Part shown: in pieces, positions 1 to 11,941 of the stretch
Layout: each line of letters starts with the position of its first letter
Numbering within the stretch: the stretch's first letter is position 1
DNA from: Epiperipatus broadwayi
Lineage: Eukaryota; Onychophora; Udeonychophora; Euonychophora; Peripatidae
NCBI GenBank assembly: GCA_028023455.1
Contig: JAQFVV010012394.1
Span: 29,279,010-29,343,009 of the forward strand
Length of the DNA stretch: 64,000 nucleotides
Reading direction: 5' to 3'
Made by a program: the position numbers and the translations under genes
Notes under the pieces: generated by a model
Databases searched by the model: none
What the model was told of the DNA's origin: nothing
Seen by the model: only the letters and a program-made list of their open reading frames with translations

Positions 1-418
1 TTATATTATCATTACAATATAATTTTGTTTCAAATGAATTGCGAAAATTGATTTCAATTCCTTAATGTCAGTTGCATAAATTCTTATTGGATGGATGTAA
101 ACCCACGTTTTATTAGAGTAAGCAGATAAAACTGATAAGCAACATGATACTAAAAAGTATTTTATAATTAGCACGATTTTTATAGAAGAGGCAAATTCGA
201 TTTGAATTATAAACATTATCTCCAAAATATTTTAAAGAAATGCAATATTAGATATTTGTATTGAGAAGAAACAGATGAGAATAAAATACAATGGAAAGTT
301 TTCTACTGAAGAAATTAAAGGAAGGCATTGCAAAATAATGGATTGAAGTGTTTATATTTGGATATATTTCTGATTAATTTCTACACTTATCACAAATCTC
401 ACTTCTAGTATATAATAA
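1..418. other. AT-rich flank, nothing recognised
   Basis: This stretch is AT-rich and has no recognisable gene or repeat. A 74-codon minus-strand frame over positions 1-225 has no motif and looks like chance. Confidence 0.5.
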
Positions 419-691
419 TATTAACAACAACAACAATAATAATAACAGTAATAATAACAATAAAAACAACAATAGCAACCACAATAATAATAACAACAAT
501 AATAGCAACAACAACAATAATAACTACAACAACAGCAACAACAAAAACAACAACAATAAGAACTACAACAACAATAGCAATAATAATAATAATAATAATA
601 ATAACAACAACAACAACCATGGCAACAACAATAATAATAACAACAATAACAATAACAACAATAATAGCAACAATAACAATAATAATAAAAT
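419..691. repeat. (AAC/AAT)n trinucleotide microsatellite
   Basis: About 270 bp consist almost entirely of interspersed aac and aat triplets with occasional agc and acc variants. The long minus-strand frames here translate to poly-Val/Ile or poly-Cys/Tyr. They are artefacts of the repeat, not proteins. Confidence 0.95.
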
Positions 692-1480
692 AAGAGATTT
701 TTATTCTTATAAATACTGTTCATAATCACTTAGTATCACTATTTGTAGACAATATAAGATTCATTGTAATAGCATTTGTAGTAATATAATTTTGGTTAAC
801 TATTGTTTTTTGAGAGTTTTTATTGATTCTAAGTTATCTTGTCCAAGTTATGTTGCTTATTCCTCAGTTACATAAGATTAATTACTTATTTAATTGCAGT
901 TTTCATTAAAATATAACTATATAGTATATGCAGCTATTTTGTTTAAATTATTGATTTGGATGGTAATCAGGTAGTGGATCTGAAATGGTTTACTCCTAAA
1001 TTCATGTATATCAATGTAAGCTACAGTGAAAGACAATGTAACAAATGAGTTTTTGGAATTAATTAATTTATTATTCAGGATCATACTGTATTATAAACAT
1101 ATGTAAAAACTACTTAATATGAAGAAAATTTGAAATATATATTTTTTTCAGAAATATAAATAATATTTTAAAAAATCCATCATCTTACACTTTTTTAAAA
1201 CAATAAAGTAGCTTACATCCACATGTTTTATCTATTAAATCTAATATTTATTCTTAAAAAATTTTAATTATTAAAAAAAAATGAATTTGGCTAAAACGTA
1301 AATTTGTTTGAACTTTATTTATTAATGAATATAAATATTCATCAAGTCATTACATTCTGTTAATTCTTAAGATCTTCTACAAACAAAATAATATAACATA
1401 TCTAACAAGCAAAAAAAAAAAAAAAACATTCAACAGTTGAGTTGTATTTTTGTATTGGACTAATTTCTACTGACTGCTGC
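692..1480. other. AT-rich spacer with poly-A run
   Basis: No gene is recognised. A run of 16 A lies at 1411-1426, about 55 bp upstream of the tRNA-like SINE head, and may belong to a neighbouring degraded retroelement. Confidence 0.4.
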
Positions 1481-1481
1481 C

Positions 1482-1640
1482 TTTGGCAGGATGGCTCAGT
1501 TGGTTAGAGTATTACCTTAAAAATTAAATACTCAAGAATCTAAGGGTCCAGGTTCAAATTCTATGGTAGTACTGTCACTGATCAGGCCAAAAACACCTGA
1601 AGAAGAAATGAGAATAATACTTCTCAAAATATTGTGCATA
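1482..1640 (+). mobile_element. tRNA-derived SINE head (A and B boxes)
   Basis: The sequence has an internal RNA polymerase III promoter. The A box tggctcagttgg at 1492-1503 is a perfect match to TRGCNNAGYNGG. The B box ggttcaaattc at 1551-1561 has one mismatch. The spacing is right for a tRNA-like molecule, but the anticodon arm is not a good cloverleaf, so this is a SINE head rather than a tRNA gene. About 70 bp of non-tRNA body follow. The 3' end was not resolved. Confidence 0.7.
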
Positions 1641-1736
1641 TACTAACCTGTTTGATGTGCTATTACTAACAGTTGAATGTATTCGGAATATTTAAATAAA
1701 AATTAATTTTTTCTAAAGACATTTATACTTATATTA

Positions 1737-1812
1737 GATGATGGAAATAGTCCAATATAAAAATACATCTAAAACACCATCATCACAAACCTTCAGGAAA
1801 ACACATTAAACA
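1737..1812. repeat. Short dispersed repeat shared with 36825-36886
   Basis: The same order of motifs (gatgatggaaata, then catcatcacaaac, then ttcaggaaaaca) occurs here and at 36825-36886 next to the first Penelope-like remnant. The family is not identified. Confidence 0.4.
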
Positions 1813-3480
1813 ATTCAATTTAAATCATTTTTTCAATTCATTGACAGAAATATTATTACCAAAATAGATTTAACCATTAATGTTACAGCCACAATCACAT
1901 CTAGAGCTTTTTTGGATCCTAGACATACAAATGAAAGACAGAACCCTTCTTATGTATATAATAAGAGTGATATTTATTTAAAAGATCACAGTGTTTGAAG
2001 TTGCATTAATTTATATTGTTAGATTGAAATTACAAAAAAATATAGAATAAAAATAAAAGGATCAGTATTAAATTATTTGAAAAAATTAAAAATGTTTTAT
2101 AATTTTGACATCTGTAATCTTATTAATAATATTCTTATAAAAATAGTTTTTAGAATATTCTCTTCTATGCACAATATTATCATTGCATTAAGCTTTTGTT
2201 CTGAAACTGTACTGCGTAATTAATTTTTTACCACTTTCATCATGTAAAATAAGTGCTTTCCTTTGAATTATCACACCCCTTTACATCAAAACACTGACAA
2301 AAAATATTAGCCAAATATGTTGTAATATTGTAAGAAGTATTATTATTAGTTTATAATTTTAAGTTAAATTTAGAAACTGAAGTAAGTGAATTTATTTATT
2401 TTACGTAATAATGGCAAATACTTCTGTGTGGACCTTTAAAATCACTGGACCTTAAGATATATTTCTTTGTCTAGTGGTAATGTAGTATAATTAATTAGCT
2501 TTATTAGCCAATTTGTAATATCCATATTTCCAAAATAAGCTATATATAATTGGCTTTTGGATATTTTTATTTTTAGAATGAATGAGAAGAAAATGAACTT
2601 TGTTTTAAAATACCACTATCTGAGCAAACTAATATGACATTATTATCACATTGCTCTTTGTTTTTTAGCAGTGTTAGAATGATAGACCTAGAACATAAGG
2701 TTCTGGAAAGATTTTCTTAGTGAGCAATGCAATTAAAAAAAAATCTATTAGATTTAACTAAATAGAAATTTAAAATGCTCAATTAGAGGGTTTAAACATC
2801 ATCTGACCTTTCATGCAATTTACCATAAGATTGCCTAGGTTCATACCAAAAATTCAGTATGTATTAAATACAGTACACTACTGAATATTTTCAGATTACC
2901 CTCAAGACTTTGGGTAAGTAGGATAAAGTATTAATGACTCCCAATCTTTATTTATAGTTACATAATAGAGTTCAACCATACCAAACTCACTTTCTAAAGG
3001 CTGAATTACCACTTACTTAAGCCAGCAGATACTGCACAGTCCCAACACTTTTACATCATACTCATTGAAATTGACCAAAGCAAACTGTTCCATGATATAA
3101 CTAATTCAGCCTTATTATTTATTATAATCTATTTTAGCAACACTAGTATAAAACTAATATTAGTAACAATCATTATTATTTATATCATGCTGTTGTAGTA
3201 AAATATTCTAAACAATTTCAGATTGATAAACTATACAGTTCATTATTTTTGATAAGAAATCTTGGTGCATCATTAACATCATTATAATAACATTTAATTA
3301 GAACTTTCTTACTACCTTAATATTTTTTATTTGATTCATACAAAAAAGTATACTCTCATGCAACAAATCTACACATACATTTGTTAATATCAACAAATTA
3401 TTACCTTAGATTTTATGAAATTATTTACATACATATTTAATATTTAATTTCATGGTTTTATTTATAATTATATAATGAAA
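1813..3480. other. AT-rich spacer, nothing recognised
   Basis: No convincing open frame, RNA gene or repeat was recognised by eye. Confidence 0.4.
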
Positions 3481-3488
3481 AATAATTG

Positions 3489-3625
3489 AATAGTTTATTG
3501 CTCAGAAGTCACAAAAAATTTGAACACCAGAAATAACAGGCTGGGTCATGAATTAAGGAACTTTTGTATCAAAAATAGCCAACTTATCCCACTGGTCTAA
3601 ACCATGCAGGGATTAGGTATATAAA
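3489..3625 (-). mobile_element. Diverged SINE copy, minus strand
   Basis: It begins with the tail signature of the local SINE family on the complement (tttattgctcagaagt, then caaaaaatttgaacac). The same tail recurs at 4563-4814, 17145-17620, 17893, 19385, 22020, 34643 and 41185-41800. The body is strongly diverged. Confidence 0.5.
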
Positions 3626-3845
3626 TCTTGCCTCTTGTTAAATTTATAAAAGAATGTATTTATTTATACATTATACATCAGAAATGACTAAACCATGGTG
3701 CAAATCATGCACAGTTCATGGATAGATCTTTTTCTAATGCCTTTACTGATTTTATTTATCATTCTCCATATTTTGACCAATAAGCAACATTAAAAGTTCT
3801 TTCCCTTTTATTTTTAACATTGATAAATAGCAATTTTTTTTCATT

Positions 3846-4038
3846 TCTTATAATATTAATATCAGTTATGTTCTTTATTACTTTTTACAATGCTTTTTTA
3901 CAAGCCACTATTAATAGTTTCGATTGATCCTGCAACCTTCTTCAGAATGTCTATTTATATTTCCAAATCTTAACTGCTATCAAATGGAAAGCAGTGTAAA
4001 AAGTAATAAAGAACATAAGTGATATTAATATTGTATGG
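3846..4038. mobile_element. MITE/foldback element with about 45-bp terminal inverted repeats
   Basis: The left arm at about 3847-3896 (motif tatgttctttattacttttt) is the reverse complement of about 3990-4036 (motif aaaaagtaataaagaacata). Only two or so mismatches occur over more than 40 bp. About 95 bp of unrelated sequence lies between the arms and no coding capacity is present. A target duplication was not resolved in the AT-rich flanks. Confidence 0.7.
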
Positions 4039-4562
4039 ATTTGGCAATGCAATAAGAAAGATAAAATTGTTTATTTCTTCTAGATGGTTTTCAAATTAAA
4101 TTCATTCAATAAGCTTAAAACAACCATTCGTGATTTGGAAAACATTTCATGTGTATATGCATACTTCATGATTACCAAAGCAAATACAAATTGTTTAGAA
4201 ACTGCATGAATGACATGAGTGAATATTAGTATGTGTACTTCATGACCTTTACATCAAATCTTTGTAAAAAATGTAGATGTAGCAATAAAAACATGTGTGA
4301 TATTTATCCATGATTTTTAATTCTGAAATTTTTGATATTTGTTACATGTGGTATTTACATTAAAGGGAACTTTTCTGTTTCTGATTTATGTGGACAGATT
4401 AATAGAACAATTTGTATGTAACAATAATTAATGCTAAGTTCTAGAATTTTACATTGCGACACTGCATTAACATTTGAAGATGTTTACTTCATAGTAGCTT
4501 AAGAGTTTTTTGCCTCATGTGCTTTCAATGGTTTTATAAATAGCATGGCAGAACAAAGAAAT

Positions 4563-4814
4563 AAATAAATGACTTTTATTGCTCAGAAGTTCATAAGAAG
4601 TTTGAGTGTTGGAAGTAGCAAAAGTAGAATTGATCTGAGGACATTATATTCCAGAATTTGTTACTCTACCATTATATCAATTCATGTAGGATACACCCTG
4701 AATGGTGTAGTGCAGTTGGTAGAGCATCCAATTTTGAATTGGGAAATTCCAGGATCGATTCTCATGTTCACAGTTGTGGTGTTCGAATTTCTTATGAACT
4801 CCTGAGCAATGAAG
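4563..4814. mobile_element. Head-to-head pair of tRNA-derived SINEs
   Basis: The right half reads on the plus strand. It has an A box tagtgcagttgg at 4708-4719 (one mismatch), a B-box-like ggatcgattct at 4752-4762, and a tail ending near tatgaactcctgagcaat. The left half reads on the minus strand, with a weaker tRNA-like head near 4630-4690 and the same tail at 4578-4605. The shared tails therefore form about 28-bp inverted termini. It could also be one foldback element that picked up a tRNA sequence. Confidence 0.65.
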
Positions 4815-7800
4815 CAATGAGAATTTATTTTATATAGGACACAGTAATGAATGTCAAGTTGTGTATACCAATTTATATTTACCAATGAGATTGTTTAAAT
4901 AGAATTCTATGGATTATGCCCTTAAATCCAGACTTTATCTTTATTCACAAGTTAGTGTTGCTAAAAAACATAGCGTTAATGGGGATGATTAACATTAGAT
5001 ATATAATGAAATAAGTCGAATATATATATAACCATTCGATTGTTGTCCCAACTACATAATATCACCAAAACATAAGTGCGCTAAGAATTGTAACCTCGAT
5101 CACCGATCAATTCCCACTGCACATTGTCAGCTATTAAGAGCTGTAACCAAAAGCATATCATGCCATCTATATTATGCACCAAAGACCACAACCAAAATCT
5201 GGAGCAACTTACCACAGACCAAACTAATGATCTAACATAAACTTTTTATGATTTAATTTGATCGCAGCCAGGGTGTACCGTGAAGACCTATCATAGTAGT
5301 ATGATAAAATACATTAAACAAATTATAAGTATGTAATGTTATTATCTTTCAAACCTTAATTTGCGATTTTCATTGTATGAGACCCGATGGCCGACCATGT
5401 ACAAGATGGCATAATTTGTGGAACTACATAAGATTATGAAATTTTAAACCATCTATATGATTTTTAATACAAATGCTAGTCCAGGTAAAGCTTTGCAATA
5501 AATAAACATAAATACTTGGGTTCTTTTTTTATAGTTTACTATATCACTGAGACTCTTATTATACTGACAAATGACAATTTAAAAACGTTAAGTAAATATA
5601 TTCAATCATGTCATTATCTGGTAAATCTGTTTACAGGTTTAATAATCAATTTATATTGCATACTAGAATCAACTACGCAAAGCTAAAATGATGGAAAAGG
5701 TAAATGGGATTTTATTGTACCTTACACATCATAAACTACCAAAGATGAAAAGCATCCAAATGTTTTCTCAAAATATCACTAAACTCTTATATCATGTTGA
5801 CGATAGTATGTACTTCAATGTATGCTCTATCCAAGGTTTATGATTTCTGATTTTATGAATGACAAATAGCAACGGCACAGTAAGTTTAATTATAAATCAA
5901 CGTTTATTTACAAATTTATGAATAATAAGTAATTAATTCTAATGTTATAATTAAAGACATAAATAAACAAATAAAATAAATAAATTATAATTCCATCGAC
6001 TTTCTTCAATAACATATCATAGGTACGGTTTTAAAAACCTAATCATACCTTATATTTCAATTTGATATAATGAATGTATTGAGGAAATTATACTAAATTC
6101 AACATCAGCTCATGAAACATCTAATGTCATTTCCAGATTCAATAAATCTATACCGTGAACTTATAATAATATAATAAATAATATTATATCTGTAGGATTT
6201 AGCTATAATGCAATCATTAAATAAAGTGAAAATTTAAACTTACATTCAGGTAAATAATAATCAACCAATAGTTAATTATTATGAGGTAACTTGAATAGAA
6301 TGTCCTGCTACAATTTGATGATCTAACTTATAAATTATACTTACAAATGGAAGAAGATGATTTAGCAGAATAACTAAAATACTTTGCCCAACTTATATCT
6401 ATGAAGTAAAACCATATTCCTGTGGATGCATTCATCTACACATAGGAATTAAATAACACTAAACGCTTTGTGGATTTATACACCATCATAAAGTAATAAG
6501 TATAATTACACAATTCCGCGGATTAACCACCAGCGCAGGAATGAGTGTAAAATACAAAAAATGGCAATTAAGTAATCTGCGGATTAACCACCGGCACAGA
6601 TTAATGCCCTTTAACATTATAAAACAACATTACTATTTACTTCACATTAAAGTGCAAAATCATCCTCCTCAGTTATTCTGACCATTCAGAAAACACTAAC
6701 ATTTTAGCAAATGTGGTTCTTGCATAATAAAATGTTACCCTAATCAGGACAACTAATGTACTAACTTATCTTGCTTAAAATAAAACATATGTAATATAAT
6801 ATAAGTAACATTAGTATAGGAATAGAAATCTGGAAAGACTCACAAAATACCTCATGAAAAATTGATACATCTCATAAATTCATTTAGTACTTTTCAAGCT
6901 TTTTCGCAAGCGCTAATCTCTTGAATAAGTATTTTATTCAACCCCTATTAATTTAAACTTAATAAAATATAACTTATGAACTTCACATGCAAGTTCATAT
7001 AACGATAAAATTAAAGTAATGGATTATTCATCAAATACATAAAATCTAACAGGTGTGTTTCACAAATTAAATTGTATAGCATTTTATAACTACAAATATG
7101 ATCCGTGAAATCCATGTACGATGTGTCGAACAATAAATATACGAAGTAATAGCTACAATTATAGTTGAATTCCATACATGTAATTTTATCCATTTGTATT
7201 AGTTATTATAAGCACTATTAGATTAACGATTTTACGTGGCTCCATAAACATGAAACAATTCCAAAATATGACACGCAGAGTTTAAATGAAAATGTTTTTT
7301 CATAAGTTATTAATTTCTACATTTCTCTATTAAAACTGTTCCAAGTTTATCACATCCATGCTAATATTTATTTATCCATGCTTAAATCTAGGAATACTAA
7401 TTATAGCAATTAATTTAATCATTCCAAACTGACGATAAAATTAGAAAATAGCTTTAATTAATTATTTGAAGACTGTTTTTATTATCCAAATGGTAAACAA
7501 ATTAACTAGCAAATATATTACTGGCATTGCAAAGTTAAATATCAATCAATACTATATTTTTTATTAAAATTATAAACGGAAATATTAAACTATGTTAATA
7601 ACTTTAACATTTTACTTTAATTTAAACTTCTTCTTTTTTAAAAAGCAAATTTTCATATTTATAAAACTTCTGTAATTAAAACACTTATTTAATTTTTCCA
7701 AATTGTAGAATAATAAATATTTTAAAACATACCAAAATCTTGCAATTAATTCTTCTTTTAAACTGGAAAGCTCTGACATATTTCAAATGTAATATTGGAA

Positions 7801-8510
7801 AATTATTATTAGCGATTTGATCCACCTGGTTAGCCGACTTGAACAGACTTTTAAATTTAGCAATTCATCTTATTATTAAATACCACTATGTTATTTTTAC
7901 GTTTATAGAAAACTTTGTGGTAAATCCATTTACCTGTCAACTATTTTAAAATAAGCTTATCATATTTACACCATTTGCCTTTTACCATTTTCTTTTTCTT
8001 TTTCTCCCTCCAAAGCAACACTATCAGACGATCTTTTTTTTTAATTCGCGCTCCTTTCTTTTTTACATTGAAACGCATACGTAATTACTGTATTTATTTT
8101 TAATAATTAAATTTAGTTGAACAAAATGGTTTTTTTTAATTCAATGGAAATAATTTTTAAGACCATTTTAAACAAATAAAAATTATTATTATTTTTAATA
8201 ATATTTTACCAAATTTAATGTGTTGTCAAAATTTTTTAAAAAGTTAAACATTTTGATATGAATTAGTATATGGAAAGAAGCAATTTAAATTTATTAAAAT
8301 AATATAGACAACAAGTAAGGCAAAATATTACCCATTCTCTCTAATAAATTATTTTGAATATAAGAGAGTAATCTGTTCAAAGTGCAAATCAAGCCAATCA
8401 AATCACCAAAAGAAGACAGAGAAATTTTTATACCAGTTACATCAATTATTATATTTTATACTAAAATATATGGTTACAATATATATATATTAAATACAAT
8501 TGTTTTAAGT
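4815..8510. other. AT-rich spacer with one short direct repeat
   Basis: No gene was recognised in this 3.7-kb stretch. The only clear structure is a short direct repeat containing gcggattaaccacc, at 6517-6545 and again at about 6579-6607. Confidence 0.45.
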
Positions 8511-8835
8511 AAATAGAGGAATTTGAACTCAGGATTTTCAGTCTATTCATTCTCTACTCTATCGCAAGCAATGGTTACACATAACCATATACATGTGAAA
8601 AAGATATATGATCCCCAATATGCATATTTCATGCAGAGCCAGTATCCATCAGTTAGCCAGATGATAAATGTCTCACACATATATACAATCAATGTTTGGT
8701 TTATATTAAGAATAGTAATTCCTCAAACTTTAATGAATAGGCATCAATTTTCTCATCCTTCCAAATATTCAACTGTTCATTTCATTAAAAAACCAATGAT
8801 AGAATGTTCAAAGCCCTTGTCGGATTTGATATTAT
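8511..8835. mobile_element. Copy of the palindromic tRNA-like family (left arm only)
   Basis: About 320 bp align by eye with 18360-18660. Shared anchors include the ggatttgaac-type start, actctat, aaaaagatatatgat, tatgcatatttcatgc, catcagttag and ctttaatgaataggc. Unlike 18360-18842, no inverted right arm follows. A 104-codon plus-strand frame lies inside the repeat and is probably not a protein. Confidence 0.6.
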
Positions 8836-8959
8836 AGTCATACCCTTATAATCATTATGTCAATCTAACCCCTCATATTATTGGACATTATATAACCATA
8901 TATATTAATAAGAGAGGGATAGGCTAAACTTAAACTCAGTATAATAAATGCTAATTATG

Positions 8960-9165
8960 GTAAATAATATACACTTACACTTTAATATTTGACAATAGGA
9001 TAACAAGAAATTGAATCCACTTTCTTAATGGTTCTCTGAAAATTGTCTTGAATATTTAAAGCACCATTTGTTATTTAAAATAATTGTATTTAACCAATAA
9101 GAAAGTGGACGCACTTTCTTATTATCGTATTGTCAAATATTAAAGCGGGAGCATGTATTATTTAC
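8960..9165. repeat. Palindrome built from the 75-bp minisatellite unit
   Basis: The left arm at 8960-9027 and the right arm at 9098-9165 are inverted copies. Each contains tttgacaata or attgtcaaat and a copy of ccactttctta. The unit is the same as in the tandem repeats at 9461-9588 and 20912-21497. Confidence 0.65.
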
Positions 9166-9460
9166 TATAACAGCATTTATTATTTAATATAATTGTATTT
9201 AATGTTACATTTATATTCATGTTGTAATTTACTTTATCATATGTAGATTATTTAAATGTTCATTACAAAATTAAGAAAAAAATTAGGAATGTCTTTATTT
9301 TGCTAAATAAAAATGACTGTTTAATAAATTTGTTATAATAAATAATGAGATTAAATAATATTCACATTCTCTGATTTAAGGATTCAAGATAAACTTTTTT
9401 CTATATAAAGAGAAGAATAAAAAAGTAGATTCATTTTTTTGTTAATGTATTGTTGAATAT

Positions 9461-9588
9461 TAAAGTGGGAGTGTGTATTAATTACTGTAACAGCATTTAT
9501 TATTTAAAGTGTGTATTAATTACTGTAACAGCATTTAGTAATTAAAGTGGGAGTGTGTATTAATTACTGTAACAGCATTTACTATTTA
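9461..9588. repeat. Short tandem repeat, about three partial copies
   Basis: The core aaagtgggagtgtgtatta followed by attactgtaacagcattta occurs three times in tandem, with one copy shortened. It is related to the larger array at 20.9-21.5 kb. Confidence 0.7.
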
Positions 9589-9907
9589 AAATGATTGTAT
9601 TTAATATTATATATATATTAGATTAAATATTTTCATGGATTTATTATAAAGTAAAAAGCAACGAATGGGTGCTACTTCATGTAAATAATTAAAAATATGT
9701 TTCGATTACTATTGACAATCTTAAAACTAAATATTTCTTTAGTATTGCACACAAGTGATTATTCTCATTAGAAAGAAAATGAGGTCCTCTTATTTCTAAT
9801 CCAAGTCGTTAGAAGGATATAAACTCAGCTATTTTTATAGATCTATAGTAATTTATAATTTTATAACATCTAGTTATTTACATAGAAATAATGCTTGTTT
9901 ATATATA

Positions 9908-9995
9908 TATAACCATTAGAAACCAGTCAACATTTAGACAGTCCCAATATAGATAACAATCTCAAACTGTTGCCAAGGCAATGTCCTTATATATA
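9908..9995. repeat. Truncated copy of dispersed repeat family Y
   Basis: About 85 bp (ccagtcaacatttagacagt, then acaatctcaaactgttgcca) match 30195-30300 and 31118-31210. It ends in an (AT)n tract. Confidence 0.55.
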
Positions 9996-10060
9996 TATAT
10001 AATGATAAATAATATTTTAGTAATGAATAACTATAACAACATGTGATAAAATTTTTACAA

Positions 10061-10230
10061 ACGTATTTAAATAATAAGTGAACTGCCCTCTAGCTGCAAA
10101 GTTCGATAGCATTTTACAATAAGAGAGTAACCACCTCTTACTGTCTTTTAGATCTTTTTCTATACAGCCATCCAGAAGTATTACCAGCCAAAGTTCCAAT
10201 TTAAATTAGTCTTTATATCTTTTAATGTAA
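10061..10230. repeat. Dispersed repeat family X, copy 1
   Basis: About 170 bp are nearly identical to 16402-16572, and a shorter copy lies at 45394-45470. The middle holds attttacaataagagagt and cttactgtcttttagatctt. A minus-strand frame through it has no known domain, so it is treated as a non-coding transposon fragment. Confidence 0.7.
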
Positions 10231-10593
10231 ATTGATCTTTAATCAACTGATATTAAATGTATAGAGTGGAAATCTTTCATTCACTTCTAGAACTCTATAA
10301 TCAATTAACACATGTTATATACGTAATGATAAATAATATTTTAATAATGAATAATTATAACAACATAAATTATCAAAAAACAAAAACTATAACAACACGT
10401 GAAAATTTTTAACAAACGTGATGTGATGTGATGTACTGTAGCTACTCCTTAAACAAAGTCAAAAATCTCTCAGCAATTATACCAAGAAAAATTTGTTAGC
10501 TACTTAATTTTACATTCCCCAGTCTAATTTTTCCATATTCTGCTCCATCCCATTTCCACAAAATAATCTTTGTCAACTCTACAGCCCTTATAT

Positions 10594-10850
10594 CTAAATT
10601 CTCCTTATCTTTTTCCAAACCCAGCATAAAAACCAATAATCTACTATCTGTATAATCACTTTTTTATATTTACTTTTCCATAACTTCATTATATGTGCCC
10701 TTTCTGTTTTCAAGCATTTACATTCAATTAACAAATACCTAAGATTTTCTATTTCTTCCTCACATAATTTACAAAATAAATCACCCATATTCTTCCATAT
10801 ACATGTATATTTCTTGTTGCTAAAGATCTTGTTCGAGCCTTAAACAATAA
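10594..10850 (-). pseudogene. LINE C-terminal zinc-knuckle region
   Basis: Read on the minus strand, this segment has the typical end of a LINE ORF2: a SSLLFKARTRSLATR-like stretch, then CKLCEEEIENLRYLLIEC, with spaced Cys residues and a downstream Cys. The first codons (S-K-E-S) fall inside the 15-bp duplication at 10853-10867. The reading therefore continues from the segment at 13853-14108 across the later array insertion. A one-base frame change separates the two conserved blocks, so the fragment is broken. Its role in the parent element was probably nucleic-acid binding by the ORF2 C-terminus. Confidence 0.65.
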
Positions 10851-10852
10851 AC

Positions 10853-10867
10853 TACTTTCCTTACTAT
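10853..10867. repeat. 15-bp target-site duplication, left copy
   Basis: tactttccttactat is repeated without mismatch at 13838-13852, exactly flanking the palindromic array. Confidence 0.85.
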
Positions 10868-10970
10868 AAACAGAGCAAAACTCTCCATACAGTATTGCCA
10901 CCTGTGCTAAACAGAGTAATCAATGGATGCCAGAAGGCTTGTGCATAAAATCCCTATCTAATGCCTACTC

Positions 10971-11029
10971 ATCCAATATCCCCAGACTAGTTTCTGGCTT
11001 GTGGCCTTCGTCAGTGAGGAGCTTTGGAA
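10971..11029 (-). ncRNA. Hammerhead ribozyme motif, unit 1
   Basis: Type I hammerhead layout on the minus strand: outer stem I (6 nt, one end base changed here), inner stem I ucc-uca with ugg-gga, core CUGACGA, stem II GGC-cacaa-GCC, GAAA, palindromic stem III ACUAGU and C17 (complement of 10985). The first stem II pair is an A-A mismatch, which departs from the usual G-C. Confidence 0.7.
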
Positions 11030-11426
11030 CTGAGAGCACTGCATCTAGATCTTAGGATCTATTGCAAACCTCTAGCAACCACCTTTTATCTCTACTTAAC
11101 TATAAAACTATGAGAATGAAATTGAAAACACAAAAAATATTTTCAATCTAAGCTCAATAGCTTATATAGTCATATGGGTCTGAACTCAGTTCAGCACCCA
11201 TACATTTTGGTGTCTTTGGCTCTTTTACAACCATAGCCACCAATATCCTATTAGGCAGGATTGGTGTTAAACCATTAAGCATCACATGATCACATTCCCT
11301 ATACTAGCACATTATTTGTTGATAAACAGAGCAAAACTCTCCATACAGTATTGCCACCTGTGCTAAACAGAGTAATCAATGGATGCCAGAAGGCTTGTGC
11401 ATAAAATCCCTATCTAATGCCTACTC

Positions 11427-11485
11427 ATCCAATATCCCCAGACTAGTTTCTGGCTTGTGGCCTTCGTCAGTGAGGAGCTTTGGAT
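11427..11485 (-). ncRNA. Hammerhead ribozyme motif, unit 2
   Basis: The layout matches unit 1, with a perfect outer stem I (ATCCAA with TTGGAT) and core CUGACGA. The predicted cleavage is after the C complementary to 11441. The A-A mismatch at the base of stem II is present. Confidence 0.75.
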
Positions 11486-11882
11486 CTGAGAGCACTGCAT
11501 CTAGATCTTAGGATCTAATGCAACCCTCTAGCAACCACCTTTTATCTCTACTTAACTATAAAACTATGAGAATGAAATTGAAAACACAAAAAATATTTTC
11601 AATCTAAGCTCAATAGCTTATATAGTCATATGGGTCTGAACTCAGTTCAGCACCCATACATTTTGGTGTCTTTGGCTCTTTTACAACCATAGCCACCACT
11701 ATCCTATTAGGCAGGATTGGTGTTAAACCATTAAGCATCACATGATCACATTCCCTATACTAGCACATTATTTGTTGATAAACAGAGCAAAACTCTCCAT
11801 ACAGTATTGCCACCTGTGCTAAACAGAGTAATCAATGGATGCCAGAAGGCTTGTGCATAAAATCCCTATCTAATGCCTACTC

Positions 11883-11941
11883 ATCCAATATCCCCAGACT
11901 AGTTTCTGGCTTGTGGCCTTCGTCAGTGAGGAGCTTTGGAT
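11883..11941 (-). ncRNA. Hammerhead ribozyme motif, unit 3
   Basis: The motif is identical in all core positions to the one 456 bp upstream. The predicted cleavage position is the complement of 11897. Confidence 0.75.

Noticed and set aside
405-729. Two minus-strand open frames of 71 and 102 codons
   Set aside because: They translate the AAC/AAT microsatellite into low-complexity Val/Ile or Cys/Tyr. No protein is supported.
1482-1575. Genuine tRNA gene
   Set aside because: A and B boxes are present, but the acceptor and anticodon stems do not pair well and a non-tRNA body follows. A SINE is the better reading.
8523-8837. 104-codon plus-strand gene
   Set aside because: It lies inside a dispersed repeat whose second copy at 18.4 kb does not keep the frame.
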